A stretch of 64,000 nucleotides of DNA from contig NZ_CP132910.1 in assembly GCF_030846775.1 (NCBI RefSeq), positions 2,018,001 through 2,082,000 on the forward strand. The letters run 5' to 3'. The notes under the pieces are model-generated. The model had not been told where the DNA came from and ran no database searches. It worked only from the letters and a program-made list of their open reading frames with translations. The first letter of the stretch is position 1. Each line of letters begins with the position of its first letter. Source of the stretch: Geothrix sp. 21YS21S-2. Lineage in GTDB: Bacteria > Acidobacteriota > Holophagae > Holophagales > Holophagaceae. Below are positions 1 through 8,910 of the stretch, one piece after another. The position numbers and the translations under genes were made by a program.

Positions 1-1
1 A

Positions 2-1006
2 TCCCAGGCCGCCATGCGCGGGCTGAAGTGCATCATCGTCCAGGAGGTCTTCGACAGCCGTGGCGTGGGGCAGCCCGAGATCCTGGAGAAGAGCCGGGCC
101 TGCGAGGCCTACGGGGCCGAAGTGCAGCGCCTCTCCGTGGGGCCCGAGCTCTTCTTCCAGCTGCTGCTCACCCTCGAGACCACGGGCTTCTTCAACGCCA
201 GCCTCTACACCCCCTTCGGCATCAAGGGCGTGGAGACCCTGGGGGTCGAGGTGGCCGAACAGGTGCGGGCGCGCTACGGCCAGGATCCCGACGCCGTGGT
301 CATCACCCACGCGGGCGGCGGCAACCTCACGGGCACCGCCCGCGGGCTCATCGCGGCCGGGAGCACCGGCACCCGCGTCGTGGCCTGCTCCGTGGACCTG
401 GGCGGCCTGCACATGGCCTCCGACACGGACTTCAACCGCAAGTCCTTCACCACCGGCCACACGGGCTTCGGCGTGCCCTTCGCCACCTGGCCGGACCGGG
501 TGGACGTGCCCCGCAACGCGGCCCGCAGCCTGCGCTACATGGACGAGTACCAGCTGGTCACCCAGGGCGAGGTGTTCTACGTCACCGAACTCCTGGCCAA
601 GCTGGAGGGCCTGGAACGGGGCCCGGCGGGCAACACCAGCCTCACGGCGGCCGTGACCCTGGCCCGCGCCATGGACCGGGACCAGATCGTGGTGGTTCAG
701 GAGACGGAGTACACCGGCGCCGGCAAGCACCACAACCGCCAGCTCTCCTTCGCCCGGGAGAACGGCATCGAGGTGCGGGTGGGCGATCCCCGGGAGAACG
801 TCCCCGGCAGGGTGATCGTCATACCCGAGCGCCTGGAGCAGGTGCGGGGCAGCGTCCAGGACATGGACAAGCTGCGTCTGTCCTACCTGCGCAACGCCGC
901 CAAGGCCCATCCCATCCCGCTGTGGAGCGATGCGGACCGGGCCTTCCTCGCCGCCGACCTCAAGAAGGACCTCGACTGGGTGGCCCAGGCCGCCGCGACC
1001 CTCTGA
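2..1006 (+). CDS. ortB: 2-amino-4-oxopentanoate thiolase beta subunit (OrtB), C-terminal part
   Basis: The reading frame is open from base 2, so the N-terminus and its PLP lysine lie upstream of the window. The product looks like the PLP-dependent OrtB subunit (threonine-synthase fold), with a glycine-rich phosphate-binding loop GGGNLTGT about 100 residues into the visible part. OrtAB is known to cleave 2-amino-4-oxopentanoate with CoA into acetyl-CoA and D-alanine, the last step of oxidative ornithine degradation. The assignment rests on sequence resemblance and on oraS, oraE and orr following directly on the same strand, with oraS starting 17 bases after the stop. ortA and the 2,4-diaminopentanoate dehydrogenase gene (ord) are not in the window and are expected upstream. 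Confidence 0.87.
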   Translation, partial: SQAAMRGLKCIIVQEVFDSRGVGQPEILEKSRACEAYGAEVQRLSVGPELFFQLLLTLETTGFFNASLYTPFGIKGVETLGVEVAEQVRARYGQDPDAVVITHAGGGNLTGTARGLIAAGSTGTRVVACSVDLGGLHMASDTDFNRKSFTTGHTGFGVPFATWPDRVDVPRNAARSLRYMDEYQLVTQGEVFYVTELLAKLEGLERGPAGNTSLTAAVTLARAMDRDQIVVVQETEYTGAGKHHNRQLSFARENGIEVRVGDPRENVPGRVIVIPERLEQVRGSVQDMDKLRLSYLRNAAKAHPIPLWSDADRAFLAADLKKDLDWVAQAAATL

Positions 1007-1023
1007 ACCCAACGGAGAACCCC

Positions 1024-1398
1024 ATGACGGATGAAACCCAGGCCCGGAAAGACCGGTTCGCGCTCCGCCAGGCCGAACTGGCCCAGCTGAGCGACGCCCA
1101 GCTCAAGGAACGCTTCTGGCAGCTCTGCAACCAGGTGGTGGCACCCATCGTGGACCTCGCCCGCACCCACACCAGCCCGTCCATCGAGCGCTCCGTACTC
1201 CTGCGCATGGGCGTGGACAGCGTCAGCTCCCACGGCGTGGTGGACCGCATCTTCGAGGCGGGCCTGCTGCCCAAGGGCGCGGGCAACGTGCTCCTGAAGG
1301 TGGGTGAGCGGGAAGGCAAGGACGTGCGCGGCGCCGCCGCGGCCATCCTCGAGAACAAGGACGTCCTCAAGAACCTCTTCCAGAGCGTGAACGCATGA
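1024..1398 (+). CDS. oraS: D-ornithine 4,5-aminomutase small subunit OraS
   Basis: A 124-residue protein matching the usual size of OraS, the S component of adenosylcobalamin- and PLP-dependent D-ornithine 4,5-aminomutase. It contains the stretch RMGVDSVSSHGVVDR in its middle, typical of the family. The complex converts D-ornithine to 2,4-diaminopentanoate in the cytosol. The ATG at 1024 follows an AACGGAGAACCCC leader that supplies a ribosome-binding site. Its stop overlaps the oraE start by four bases (ATGA at 1395-1398), which points to translational coupling of the two subunits. Little else could give this small protein directly before oraE. Confidence 0.9.
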   Translation: MTDETQARKDRFALRQAELAQLSDAQLKERFWQLCNQVVAPIVDLARTHTSPSIERSVLLRMGVDSVSSHGVVDRIFEAGLLPKGAGNVLLKVGEREGKDVRGAAAAILENKDVLKNLFQSVNA

Positions 1399-3599
1399 GC
1401 GAGCATCTCGAACCCAACGTCAAGCTCGACATCGAGCACATCCTCGAGGGCCTGGAGGACTACCATCCCCCACGCAAGGGCTGGACCTGGCGCGACGTGC
1501 CCACCGAGGGCGTCAACATGGGCCCCTTCCACTTCCGGGACATGTCCAAGCCCCTGAAGAACTCCATCGGGCTCCCCGCCTCCAAGTACTTCGACCACAT
1601 CGACCCCCAGCCCTCCTGCGTGGTCACCACCGAGATCGCCTCCGGGCGCTTCGAGGACGACATCCGCCGCATGCGCATGGCGGCCTGGCACGGGGCGGAC
1701 CACATCATGGTCATCCGCACCACCGGCCAGAGCCACATCGACGGCCTGCTGGAAGGCACCCCCGAGGGCATCGGCGGGGTGCCCATCACCCGCAAGCAGA
1801 TCCGCGCCAGCCGCAAGGCCTGCGACCTCATCGAGGAGGAGGTGGGCCGGCCCATCAACTTCCATTCCTACGTCTCGGGCGTGGCGGGCCCCGAAGTGGC
1901 CGTGCTGTTCGCCGAGGAGGGCATCAACGGCGCCCACCAGGACCCCCAGTACAACGTCCTCTACCGCAACGTGAACATGTACCGCTCCTTCGTGGACGCC
2001 GCCGAGGCCAAGTCGGTCATGGCCGGCGCCGGCATCTTCCAGATCGACGGGGCCCACAACGCCAACGCCACCGCCAAGGCGGGCTGGCTGGTGATGCCCG
2101 AGCTCATGGTGCAGCACGGCATCAACTGCGCCTTCTCCGTGGCCGCGGGCATGGACCGGAGCCTCATCGGGCTGTCCACCGTGCCCCCCAACTCCCCCCC
2201 GGCCCCCAAGCTCTGGTTCGACCTGCCCTACGCCGTGGCCCTGCGCGACTTCTTCAGCGAGTACAAGATGCGGGCCCAGCAGAACACCCGCTACATCGAG
2301 GCCGACATCGAGGAGGCCGTGCGCACCCACACGGTGGACACCCTCATCTCCATGCTCACCCGCGCCGACATCCAGTCCACCATCACCCCGGACGAAGGCC
2401 GCAACGTGCCCTGGCACTACAACAACATCCGCGGCGTCCAGACCGTCAAGCAGACCTGGGCCGCCCTGGACGGCATCAAGGAGCTGCTGACCCTCAACCA
2501 CGACGGCCCCCTGGGCGGCATGGTGCGCGACCTCAAGGAGCGCGCCGTGGCCTTCCTGGAGGAGGTGGTGGAACAGGGCGGCTACTTCGCCGCCGTGGAG
2601 CAGGGCTTCTTCGTGGACTCCGCCAAGTACCCCGAGCGCAGCGGCGACGGCATCGCCCGCGACGGCAAGGGCGGCGTGGGCGCGGGCTCCCTGATCCCCC
2701 GGGACGCCGACTACTTCGCCCCCGTGTGCAGCCACTTCGGCCACAACCACGTGCCCGAAGGCCTGGACAAGCCCTGCGCCCCCATCCAGGGCTGCACCCT
2801 CTGCGTGCCCGGGAAGATCGTCTACATCGACGAGCTGGACCCCGAGGACTCCTGCGACCGCCGCCTGGAGAAGACCCTGCCCTACCGCAAGGGCGGCCTC
2901 ATCCGCCCCGAGGCCGAGTGGGCCGGGGACGGCACGGTGCTCATCCAGCTCTTCGTGCCCGAGAACGAGGACATCGCCCCGGTGTACGCCACCGAGATGG
3001 CCCGCAAGATGGGCCTCGCGGACCCCGAGGTGATCAACACCATGGTCCTGCACCCCTCCGAAGGCTGCTTCGTGGAGGTCAAGGGCAAGGTGGCCTTCGA
3101 CATCGAGAAGAGCACCCTGAAGATCCCCGAGAAGGAGATCATCCTCCCCGAGGAGGTCCTGCGCGCCGCCGTGAAGGCCACGGGCCTGCGCGTGGTGGCC
3201 GGCACCGTGGGCGAGGACGAGCACAGCGTGGGCCTTCGCGAGATCCTGGACATCAAGCACGGCGGCATCGAGAAGTACGGCGTCAAGTACACCTACCTGG
3301 GCACCTCGGTGCCCCTGGGCAAGCTGGTGGACGCGGCCATCGAGACCGGGGCCCAGGCCATCCTCATCTCCACGATCATCAGCCACAACGACGTGCACCG
3401 CGCCCAGATGCGCAAGCTGGCGGAACTCTGCCGGGAAAAGGGCATCCGGGACAGCGTGGTCCTGATCGCCGGGGGCACCCAGGTGAACCGGGACATGGCC
3501 GCCGAGACGGGCCTGGACGCCACCTTCGGGCGGGGCACCAAGGGCATCCACGTCGTCAACGCCATGGTCAAGGTCCTCCGGGCCCGGGGCGTGGTGTAG
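1395..3599 (+). CDS. oraE: D-ornithine 4,5-aminomutase large subunit OraE
   Basis: A 734-residue catalytic subunit of the B12/PLP-dependent aminomutase. An N-terminal TIM-barrel region is followed by a Rossmann-like cobalamin domain from about residue 590. That domain carries the base-off B12 motif DEHSVG (608-613), with His610 as the expected cobalt ligand, and Lys621 eleven residues later. In the Clostridium sticklandii enzyme the corresponding residues are His618 and Lys629, also eleven apart; that lysine forms the internal aldimine with PLP. Length and motif spacing therefore indicate a full, intact enzyme. The start overlaps the oraS stop, and the next gene begins one base after the TAG. 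Confidence 0.94.
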   Translation: MSEHLEPNVKLDIEHILEGLEDYHPPRKGWTWRDVPTEGVNMGPFHFRDMSKPLKNSIGLPASKYFDHIDPQPSCVVTTEIASGRFEDDIRRMRMAAWHGADHIMVIRTTGQSHIDGLLEGTPEGIGGVPITRKQIRASRKACDLIEEEVGRPINFHSYVSGVAGPEVAVLFAEEGINGAHQDPQYNVLYRNVNMYRSFVDAAEAKSVMAGAGIFQIDGAHNANATAKAGWLVMPELMVQHGINCAFSVAAGMDRSLIGLSTVPPNSPPAPKLWFDLPYAVALRDFFSEYKMRAQQNTRYIEADIEEAVRTHTVDTLISMLTRADIQSTITPDEGRNVPWHYNNIRGVQTVKQTWAALDGIKELLTLNHDGPLGGMVRDLKERAVAFLEEVVEQGGYFAAVEQGFFVDSAKYPERSGDGIARDGKGGVGAGSLIPRDADYFAPVCSHFGHNHVPEGLDKPCAPIQGCTLCVPGKIVYIDELDPEDSCDRRLEKTLPYRKGGLIRPEAEWAGDGTVLIQLFVPENEDIAPVYATEMARKMGLADPEVINTMVLHPSEGCFVEVKGKVAFDIEKSTLKIPEKEIILPEEVLRAAVKATGLRVVAGTVGEDEHSVGLREILDIKHGGIEKYGVKYTYLGTSVPLGKLVDAAIETGAQAILISTIISHNDVHRAQMRKLAELCREKGIRDSVVLIAGGTQVNRDMAAETGLDATFGRGTKGIHVVNAMVKVLRARGVV

Positions 3600-3600
3600 C

Positions 3601-4935
3601 GTGGACGGAATCCAGGTCCTGACCATCGAGGTGGGGAGCACGATCACGAAGGTGAACGGCTTCGCGCGGGATGGCCGGGACGGGTTCCGGCACCTGGCCC
3701 AGGGGTTCGCGCCCACCAGCGTGGCCCTGGGCGACGTGGGCATCGGCGTGCGGGAGGCCGTGGCCGACCTGGAGGGCCGCTTCGGCGGCCCCGCCGGGAC
3801 GCCCGAGACCTTCGTGAACAGCTCCGCCGCAGGGGGCCTGCGCATGACCGTGCACGGGCTCACGAAGGGCATGACCGCCCGCGCCGCCCAGGAGGCCTCC
3901 CTGGGCGCCGGGGCCATCGTCAAGCAGGTGACCGCGGGCCCCCTGGACGACTTCGACCTGGAGGAGCTCCGGGAGATCGCCCCGAACATGATCCTGCTCG
4001 CAGGGGGCGTGGACTACGGCGAGAAGGACATCGTGATGCGCAACGCCGAGCGCATCGCCGGCCTGGGCCTGAAGGTGCCGGTGGTCTACGCCGGCAACAT
4101 CGCGCTGCAGCGCCCCATCCGCAGGCTGTTCCAGGAGGCCGGCCTCGAGCTGCTCCTGGCCGACAACGTCTTCCCCGACGTGGACGTCCTCAACGTCCAG
4201 CCCCTGCGCGGCCAGATCCACGACCTCTTCAGCCGCCACATCGTCCACGCCCCGGGCATGGCCCCCTTCGCGGACCTCACCCGGTGGGGCATCCTGCCCA
4301 CCCCGGGCGCGGTGCTGCGGGGGGCCGAGCTGTTCGCGGAGAGCATGGGGGACTGCCTGGTCTTCGACGTGGGCGGGGCCACCACGGACGTGCACTCCGT
4401 CACCGACGGCAGCCTGGAGTTCGCCAGCCGGCTGGTGGACCCCGAGCCACGGGCCAAGCGCACCGTGGAGGGCGACCTGGGGGTCTACGTGAACGCCCAC
4501 CACATCGTGGACACCTTCGGCACCGAGGAGTGGCGCGCGCGCCTCCTGGACCTGCAGGCCCTGCCCGCCACGGAACGGGAGCGGGAGCTCACCCGGTGGC
4601 TCTGCGCCCGGGCCGTGGAGGTGGGCATCCGGCGCCACGCCGGGATCGTCTCGGACCTCTACACCCCCACCGGGCGCAAGCAGATCATCAAGGGCAAGGA
4701 CCTCACCTCCGTGAAGTGGGTGGTGGCCACCGGCGGCGCCCTCACCCGGGTCCCGGGGGGTTCGGAGTGCCTGCGGGCCGTCTGCACCGGTGCCGGCACC
4801 CACCTGCTGCCCCCCCCGGAGGCGCGCATCCTCATCGACCGCGACTACCTCTTCTCGGCCCTGGGCACCCTGGCCCAGGCCTACCCGGACGACGTGAGGA
4901 CCACCTTCCGCCGCTGGGCCGAATCGGAGCCCTGA
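3601..4935 (+). CDS. GlmL/MutL-like ASKHA ATPase, putative aminomutase reactivating factor
   Basis: A 444-residue protein of the GlmL/MutL family found beside B12-dependent mutases. It has the actin/Hsp70-like ATPase layout: an N-terminal phosphate loop (IEVGSTITK, residues 9-17) and a second motif FDVGGATTDVHS near Asp256. Family members are thought to remove damaged cobalamin from mutases, and the position between oraE and orr supports that role for ornithine aminomutase; it is inferred, not shown. The start is GTG at 3601, one base after the oraE stop, with the ribosome-binding site presumably inside the end of oraE. The stop overlaps the orr start by one base (TGATG). Confidence 0.85.
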   Translation: MDGIQVLTIEVGSTITKVNGFARDGRDGFRHLAQGFAPTSVALGDVGIGVREAVADLEGRFGGPAGTPETFVNSSAAGGLRMTVHGLTKGMTARAAQEASLGAGAIVKQVTAGPLDDFDLEELREIAPNMILLAGGVDYGEKDIVMRNAERIAGLGLKVPVVYAGNIALQRPIRRLFQEAGLELLLADNVFPDVDVLNVQPLRGQIHDLFSRHIVHAPGMAPFADLTRWGILPTPGAVLRGAELFAESMGDCLVFDVGGATTDVHSVTDGSLEFASRLVDPEPRAKRTVEGDLGVYVNAHHIVDTFGTEEWRARLLDLQALPATERERELTRWLCARAVEVGIRRHAGIVSDLYTPTGRKQIIKGKDLTSVKWVVATGGALTRVPGGSECLRAVCTGAGTHLLPPPEARILIDRDYLFSALGTLAQAYPDDVRTTFRRWAESEP

Positions 4936-6014
4936 TGTACTACCGGACCCCCCGCCTCGAGATCTACCCCGACCGCATCACGGCCAACGCCCGGTCCGTC
5001 ATCGCCCGCTGCCACGCCCACGGCGCCAAGGTGGCCTGCGTCACCAAGGTCACCTGCGCCCACCCCGCGGTGGTGCACGCCCTGGAGCTGGGGGGGGCCG
5101 ACCTCATCGCCGATTCCCGCATCTCCAACCTCATGTCCATGGCCAACACGGGCCAGGCCCTGCCCCTGATGCTCCTTCGCATCCCGGCGCCCTCGCGGGC
5201 CGCCGACGTGGTGCGCTGCGCGGACACCACCCTCAATTCCAGCGTGGAGACCATCCGGCTCCTCTCCGAGGCGGCCCAGTTCCTGAACGTGCACCACAAC
5301 ATCATCGTCATGGTGGACGTGGGCGACCTGCGGGAGGGCGTCTGGCCCGACCAGGCCATCCGCGTGGTGCGCGAGGCCAGCCGGCTGCCCAACATCAACG
5401 TGGCCGGGCTGGGCTGCAACCTGGCCTGCTACGGCGGGGTCATCCCGTCGGTGGAGAACATGAACGCCCTCATCGAGGTCCGCGACGCCTGCCGCCGGGC
5501 CACGGGCCTGGAGCTGGCCACCCTGTCCGGGGGCAACAGCGCCAGCCTCCCGCTCCTGGAATCCGGTCTCATGCCCAAGGAAATCAACCAGTTCCGCATC
5601 GGGGAAGCCATCGTCCTGGGCCGCAACGTCCTGGACCGCAGCCCCTGGACCGGCACCCGCCAGGACACGTTCCGCATGGTCGCCGAGGTGGTGGAGCTGG
5701 AGCGAAAGCCCTCGGTGCCCGTGGGCGACCGTGGCCAGGACGCCTTCGGCGGCTTCGAGGAGTTCACGGACCGGGGCGTGCGCCTGCGGGCCATCTGCAA
5801 CCTGGGCCGCCAGGACGTCACCGTGGACGGCATCGTGCCCGAGGACAAGGGGATCATCGTCCTGGGCGGCAGCAGCGACCACCTGGTGCTGGACGTGGAG
5901 GAGGCCGAAACGCCCGTGAAGCTGGGAATGGAGCTGGGATTTTCACCCAACTACAGTGCATTGCTGGCTTTATCAACCTCTCCCTACGTGCAGAAGGCCG
6001 TCATCAGGGGCTAG
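4935..6014 (+). CDS. orr: Ornithine racemase (Orr), PLP-dependent, alanine-racemase fold
   Basis: A 359-residue fold-type III PLP enzyme. The N-terminal motif VTKVTCAHP places the PLP lysine at residue 38; the canonical alanine racemase KANAYGHG motif is absent, which separates it from the alr gene next door. Orr interconverts L- and D-ornithine and feeds D-ornithine to OraSE. The reading frame is open far upstream, but the ATG at 4935 is chosen because it overlaps the previous stop by one base and starts exactly at the conserved N-terminus. The protein ends 18 bases before alr. Confidence 0.88.
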   Translation: MYYRTPRLEIYPDRITANARSVIARCHAHGAKVACVTKVTCAHPAVVHALELGGADLIADSRISNLMSMANTGQALPLMLLRIPAPSRAADVVRCADTTLNSSVETIRLLSEAAQFLNVHHNIIVMVDVGDLREGVWPDQAIRVVREASRLPNINVAGLGCNLACYGGVIPSVENMNALIEVRDACRRATGLELATLSGGNSASLPLLESGLMPKEINQFRIGEAIVLGRNVLDRSPWTGTRQDTFRMVAEVVELERKPSVPVGDRGQDAFGGFEEFTDRGVRLRAICNLGRQDVTVDGIVPEDKGIIVLGGSSDHLVLDVEEAETPVKLGMELGFSPNYSALLALSTSPYVQKAVIRG

Positions 6015-6032
6015 AATCAAGCAGGGGAACCC

Positions 6033-7169
6033 ATGCTCTACCAGACCCACGCCCGTGTGCATCTCGGGAACATCCGCAGGAACCTCGAGGGCATCCGCGC
6101 CCAGGTGGGCCCGGACCGCTTGGTCCTCATCGCCGTCAAGGCGAACGCCTACGGACACGGGGCTGTGGCGGTCTCGCGCATGGCCGAGGGCCTGGGCCTC
6201 GCCGACTGGCTGGGCGTGGCCACCGTCCCCGAAGGCCTGGAACTGCGGGAGGCCGGGCTCAGGCTGCCGATCCTCAAGTTCTCCCCCACGTTCCCGGAAG
6301 AGATGGCCGCGGCGGTGGCGGCGGACCTCACCCTGACCGTCTGCGAGCCGGAGAACATCCGCCTCCTTCAGGCCGCCGCCCGCGGCCTGGGGCGGCAGGC
6401 GCGGGTGCATCTCAAGATCGACACCGGCATGGGCCGCATCGGCGTGACGCCGGAAGAGGCGCCCGCCCTGGCGCTCTTCATCGAGCGCGACTGCCCGGAC
6501 CTGGTGCTGGAAGGGCTCATGACCCACCTGCCGGTGAGCGACGAGGAGGCCGGGATCCCCTACACCCGGGCCGAGATCGCCCTCTTCCGGGAGACCGCCT
6601 CGGCCCTGGCCGCCGCCATCGGGCGCATGCCGGGCCTGGTGCACTGCTCCAACTCCGGCGCGGTCCTGGGCCACGAGGAGGGCTGGCTCTCCATGGTGCG
6701 GCCCGGCGTCATGATCTACGGCCACTACCCGGACGCCACCACGCCGCGGACCATCCCCCTCCACCCCGGCATGTCCGTCGTCACCCGCCTCGCCTTCGTC
6801 AAGCAGGTCGCCGGCGGCACCGCCATCGGCTACGGCCGCACCTGGGTGGCCGAACGGGACACCTGGATCGGCACGATCCCCGCGGGCTACGCCGACGGCT
6901 TCAACCGCCTCTTCTCCAACCGCGGCCGGGTCCTGCTCCAGGGGCGCTCCTACCCCGTCGTCGGCCGCGTGTGCATGGACCAGTGCATGATCGACCTGGG
7001 CCCCGAGACCTCCGCCGCCCCGGGCGACGAGGTGGTGCTCATGGGCCGCAGCGGCCGCGAGGAGATCCCCGCCCAGGAGTGGGCGGACGTCCTCGGAACC
7101 ATCACCTACGAAGTCACCTGCCAGATCAACGCCCGCGTGGAGCGGGTCTTCGACCCGGAAACAGCCTGA
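6033..7169 (+). CDS. alr: Alanine racemase
   Basis: A 378-residue alanine racemase with both catalytic bases: Lys36 in VKANAYGHG and Tyr267 in IGYGRTW. The substrate-side motif MGRIGV and the late CMDQ motif are also present. In this operon the likely job is catabolic: OrtAB releases D-alanine, Alr turns it into L-alanine, and the aminotransferase 10 bases downstream yields pyruvate. It may also supply D-alanine for peptidoglycan; whether it is the only alr of the genome cannot be seen here. The ATG at 6033 follows CAGGGGAACCC. Confidence 0.93.
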   Translation: MLYQTHARVHLGNIRRNLEGIRAQVGPDRLVLIAVKANAYGHGAVAVSRMAEGLGLADWLGVATVPEGLELREAGLRLPILKFSPTFPEEMAAAVAADLTLTVCEPENIRLLQAAARGLGRQARVHLKIDTGMGRIGVTPEEAPALALFIERDCPDLVLEGLMTHLPVSDEEAGIPYTRAEIALFRETASALAAAIGRMPGLVHCSNSGAVLGHEEGWLSMVRPGVMIYGHYPDATTPRTIPLHPGMSVVTRLAFVKQVAGGTAIGYGRTWVAERDTWIGTIPAGYADGFNRLFSNRGRVLLQGRSYPVVGRVCMDQCMIDLGPETSAAPGDEVVLMGRSGREEIPAQEWADVLGTITYEVTCQINARVERVFDPETA

Positions 7170-7179
7170 GGGAGCAGCC

Positions 7180-8544
7180 ATGACCATGCAACTCAAGGAT
7201 CTCGGAAAAGCCGTGTTGGACACGGAATACGCGGTGCGCGGCCCCATCGTCGCCCGTGCCCAGGAGCTGGAGAAGCATGGCCGGGAGGTCATCTACTGCA
7301 ACATCGGAAACCCCCAGTCCCTGGGCCAGCGCCCCATCACCTACGTGCGCCAGCTCCTGGCCCTGTGCGAGTATCCCGAGCTGATCACGGCCGCCGCCGG
7401 CCTCTTCCCCGCCGACGTCCTGGAGACCGCCCAGGCCATCCTCAAGGGCTCCCGCCACGGCCTGGGGGCCTACAGCGAGAGCCGCGGCGTGCGCTTCATC
7501 CGCGAGGCCGTGGCCGAGTTCATCCAGGAGCGCGACGGGGCTGGGATCGACCCCGACCAGGTGTTTCTCACCGACGGCGCCAGCAAGGGCGTCCAGAGCA
7601 TCCTGAAGCTCCTCATCGCCGGGCCCGCCGACGGGATCATGATCCCCATTCCCCAGTACCCCCTCTACAGCGCCACCATCACCCTCTACGAGGGCCGCAT
7701 CGTGCCGTACGGCCTGGACGAGGCCGACCACTGGCGGCTCAACCCCGCCCTCCTGGAGGCCGCCCTGGCCAAGGCCCAGGCCGAGGGCACCCGGGTCAAG
7801 GCCATCTGCGTCATCAACCCGGGCAACCCCACCGGCGCGGTGCTGGACGAGGCGAACATCGCCATGGTCCTGGAGTTCGCCCGGAAGCACGGCCTTTCCG
7901 TCCTGGCCGACGAGGTCTACCAGGAGAACATCTACCTGGCCGGCGACAGGTTCGTCTCCTTCGCCAAGGTCCTCCAGGAACGGGGGATCCGGGACGTGTC
8001 GCTCTTCAGCTTCCACTCCTGCTCCAAGGGCTTCCAGGGCGAGTGCGGCGTGCGGGGCGGCTACTTCGAGTACCGCAACGTCCCCGAGGACGTGGCCGCC
8101 CAGATCCTCAAGCTCCAGTCGGTGAGCCTCTGCGCCAACCTGGCCGGCCAGGTGGCCACGTACGCCATGGTGCGCCCCCCCCGCCCCGGAACCCCCTCCT
8201 ACGCGCTCTACCAGCAGGAGCGCGGCGGCATCCTCGAGAGCATGAAGCAGCGCGCCGTCATCCTGGCCGAGGGCCTGAACCGCATCGAAGGCATCACCTG
8301 CAACGTCATCGCCGGCGCCATGTACGCCTTCCCCCGGGTCGCCCTGCCCCCCGGCGTCACCGACGACGCCTGGTGCATGGCGCTCCTGGAGGAGACCGGC
8401 ATCTGCGTGGTGCCCGGCTCCGGCTTCGGCCAGGCCGAGGGCACCGCCCACTTCCGCACCACCATCCTGCCCCCCACCGAGAAGATCCGCGCGGTGGTGG
8501 AGAAGCTGGCCGCCTTCCACCGGGCCTACAGCGCCCGGGTCTGA
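7180..8544 (+). CDS. Alanine aminotransferase (ALT/GPT-type, PLP-dependent class I/II)
   Basis: A 454-residue fold-type I aminotransferase. Motifs such as NIGNPQSLGQ near residue 46 and HSCSKGFQGECG with the PLP lysine Lys283 match the alanine aminotransferase branch (eukaryotic GPT-like) more closely than aspartate aminotransferases. The expected reaction is L-alanine plus 2-oxoglutarate to pyruvate plus glutamate, completing conversion of the ornithine carbon skeleton to acetyl-CoA and pyruvate. A GGGAGCAGCC leader precedes ATG 7180; a second in-frame ATG lies at 7186. It is the last gene of the operon. Substrate choice is inferred from resemblance and context. Confidence 0.86.
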   Translation: MTMQLKDLGKAVLDTEYAVRGPIVARAQELEKHGREVIYCNIGNPQSLGQRPITYVRQLLALCEYPELITAAAGLFPADVLETAQAILKGSRHGLGAYSESRGVRFIREAVAEFIQERDGAGIDPDQVFLTDGASKGVQSILKLLIAGPADGIMIPIPQYPLYSATITLYEGRIVPYGLDEADHWRLNPALLEAALAKAQAEGTRVKAICVINPGNPTGAVLDEANIAMVLEFARKHGLSVLADEVYQENIYLAGDRFVSFAKVLQERGIRDVSLFSFHSCSKGFQGECGVRGGYFEYRNVPEDVAAQILKLQSVSLCANLAGQVATYAMVRPPRPGTPSYALYQQERGGILESMKQRAVILAEGLNRIEGITCNVIAGAMYAFPRVALPPGVTDDAWCMALLEETGICVVPGSGFGQAEGTAHFRTTILPPTEKIRAVVEKLAAFHRAYSARV

Positions 8545-8602
8545 ACGGACGGCCGCCTGGATTTCACCTCCATTCCCTTGACAGGAAGCCGATAATTTAA
8601 GA

Positions 8603-8624
8603 GCCGGGGCCTTCCCGCCCCGGC
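8603..8624. terminator. GC-rich hairpin after the ornithine operon
   Basis: A perfect 8-bp inverted repeat, GCCGGGGC at 8603-8610 and GCCCCGGC at 8617-8624, with a 6-base loop. It sits 59 bases after the aminotransferase stop and 20 bases before the next start codon. There is no T-run behind it, so it may be a weak or Rho-assisted terminator, a processing/stability hairpin, or a leader structure of the small downstream gene. Confidence 0.45.
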
Positions 8625-8643
8625 GGCTTCAGGGAGGCAACCC

Positions 8644-8877
8644 ATGGCCTCGATTCCCGGAATCACCGGTACGACTGTTCCGCAAATCCCCACCCAGCCG
8701 TCCTTCAAGCTCCCTGGCGCGCCCACACCGGCCGAGCAACTGAAGGAAGCGACCGAATCGCTGGCGGATCTCCGCCTGGAGGCGGCCCAGGGCAACCTGC
8801 GGGCCGAAACGAAGCTCGCCCTTGAACAGGACCTGTTCGGGAAACCGGCCAAGTCGTCGATCAACCTGCTGGCATGA
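8644..8877 (+). CDS. Small hypothetical protein, 77 residues
   Basis: I do not recognise this protein. It is 77 residues, with a Pro/Thr-rich first third followed by a charged, probably helical segment (AEQLKEATESLADLRLEAA) and a C-terminal SSINLLA. There is no signal peptide or membrane segment. A good ribosome-binding site (GGGAGGCAACCC) precedes the ATG, which is the main reason to accept it. It could be transcribed from the ornithine operon by read-through or from its own promoter. Confidence 0.6.
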   Translation: MASIPGITGTTVPQIPTQPSFKLPGAPTPAEQLKEATESLADLRLEAAQGNLRAETKLALEQDLFGKPAKSSINLLA

Positions 8878-8910
8878 ACGGACGGGCCCTCACCGCCCCC
8901 CGTTCCCGCT

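Noticed and set aside
960-3989. 1009-residue minus-strand open frame opposite oraE
   Set aside because: Repetitive V/H/G/D-rich product from high GC at codon position 3; it runs antisense to a conserved enzyme and has no ribosome-binding site.
8578-8600. TTGACA followed by GATAATTTAA as a sigma-70 promoter for the 77-residue gene
   Set aside because: The spacing is only 7 bases, far below the required 16-18; they cannot act as a -35/-10 pair.
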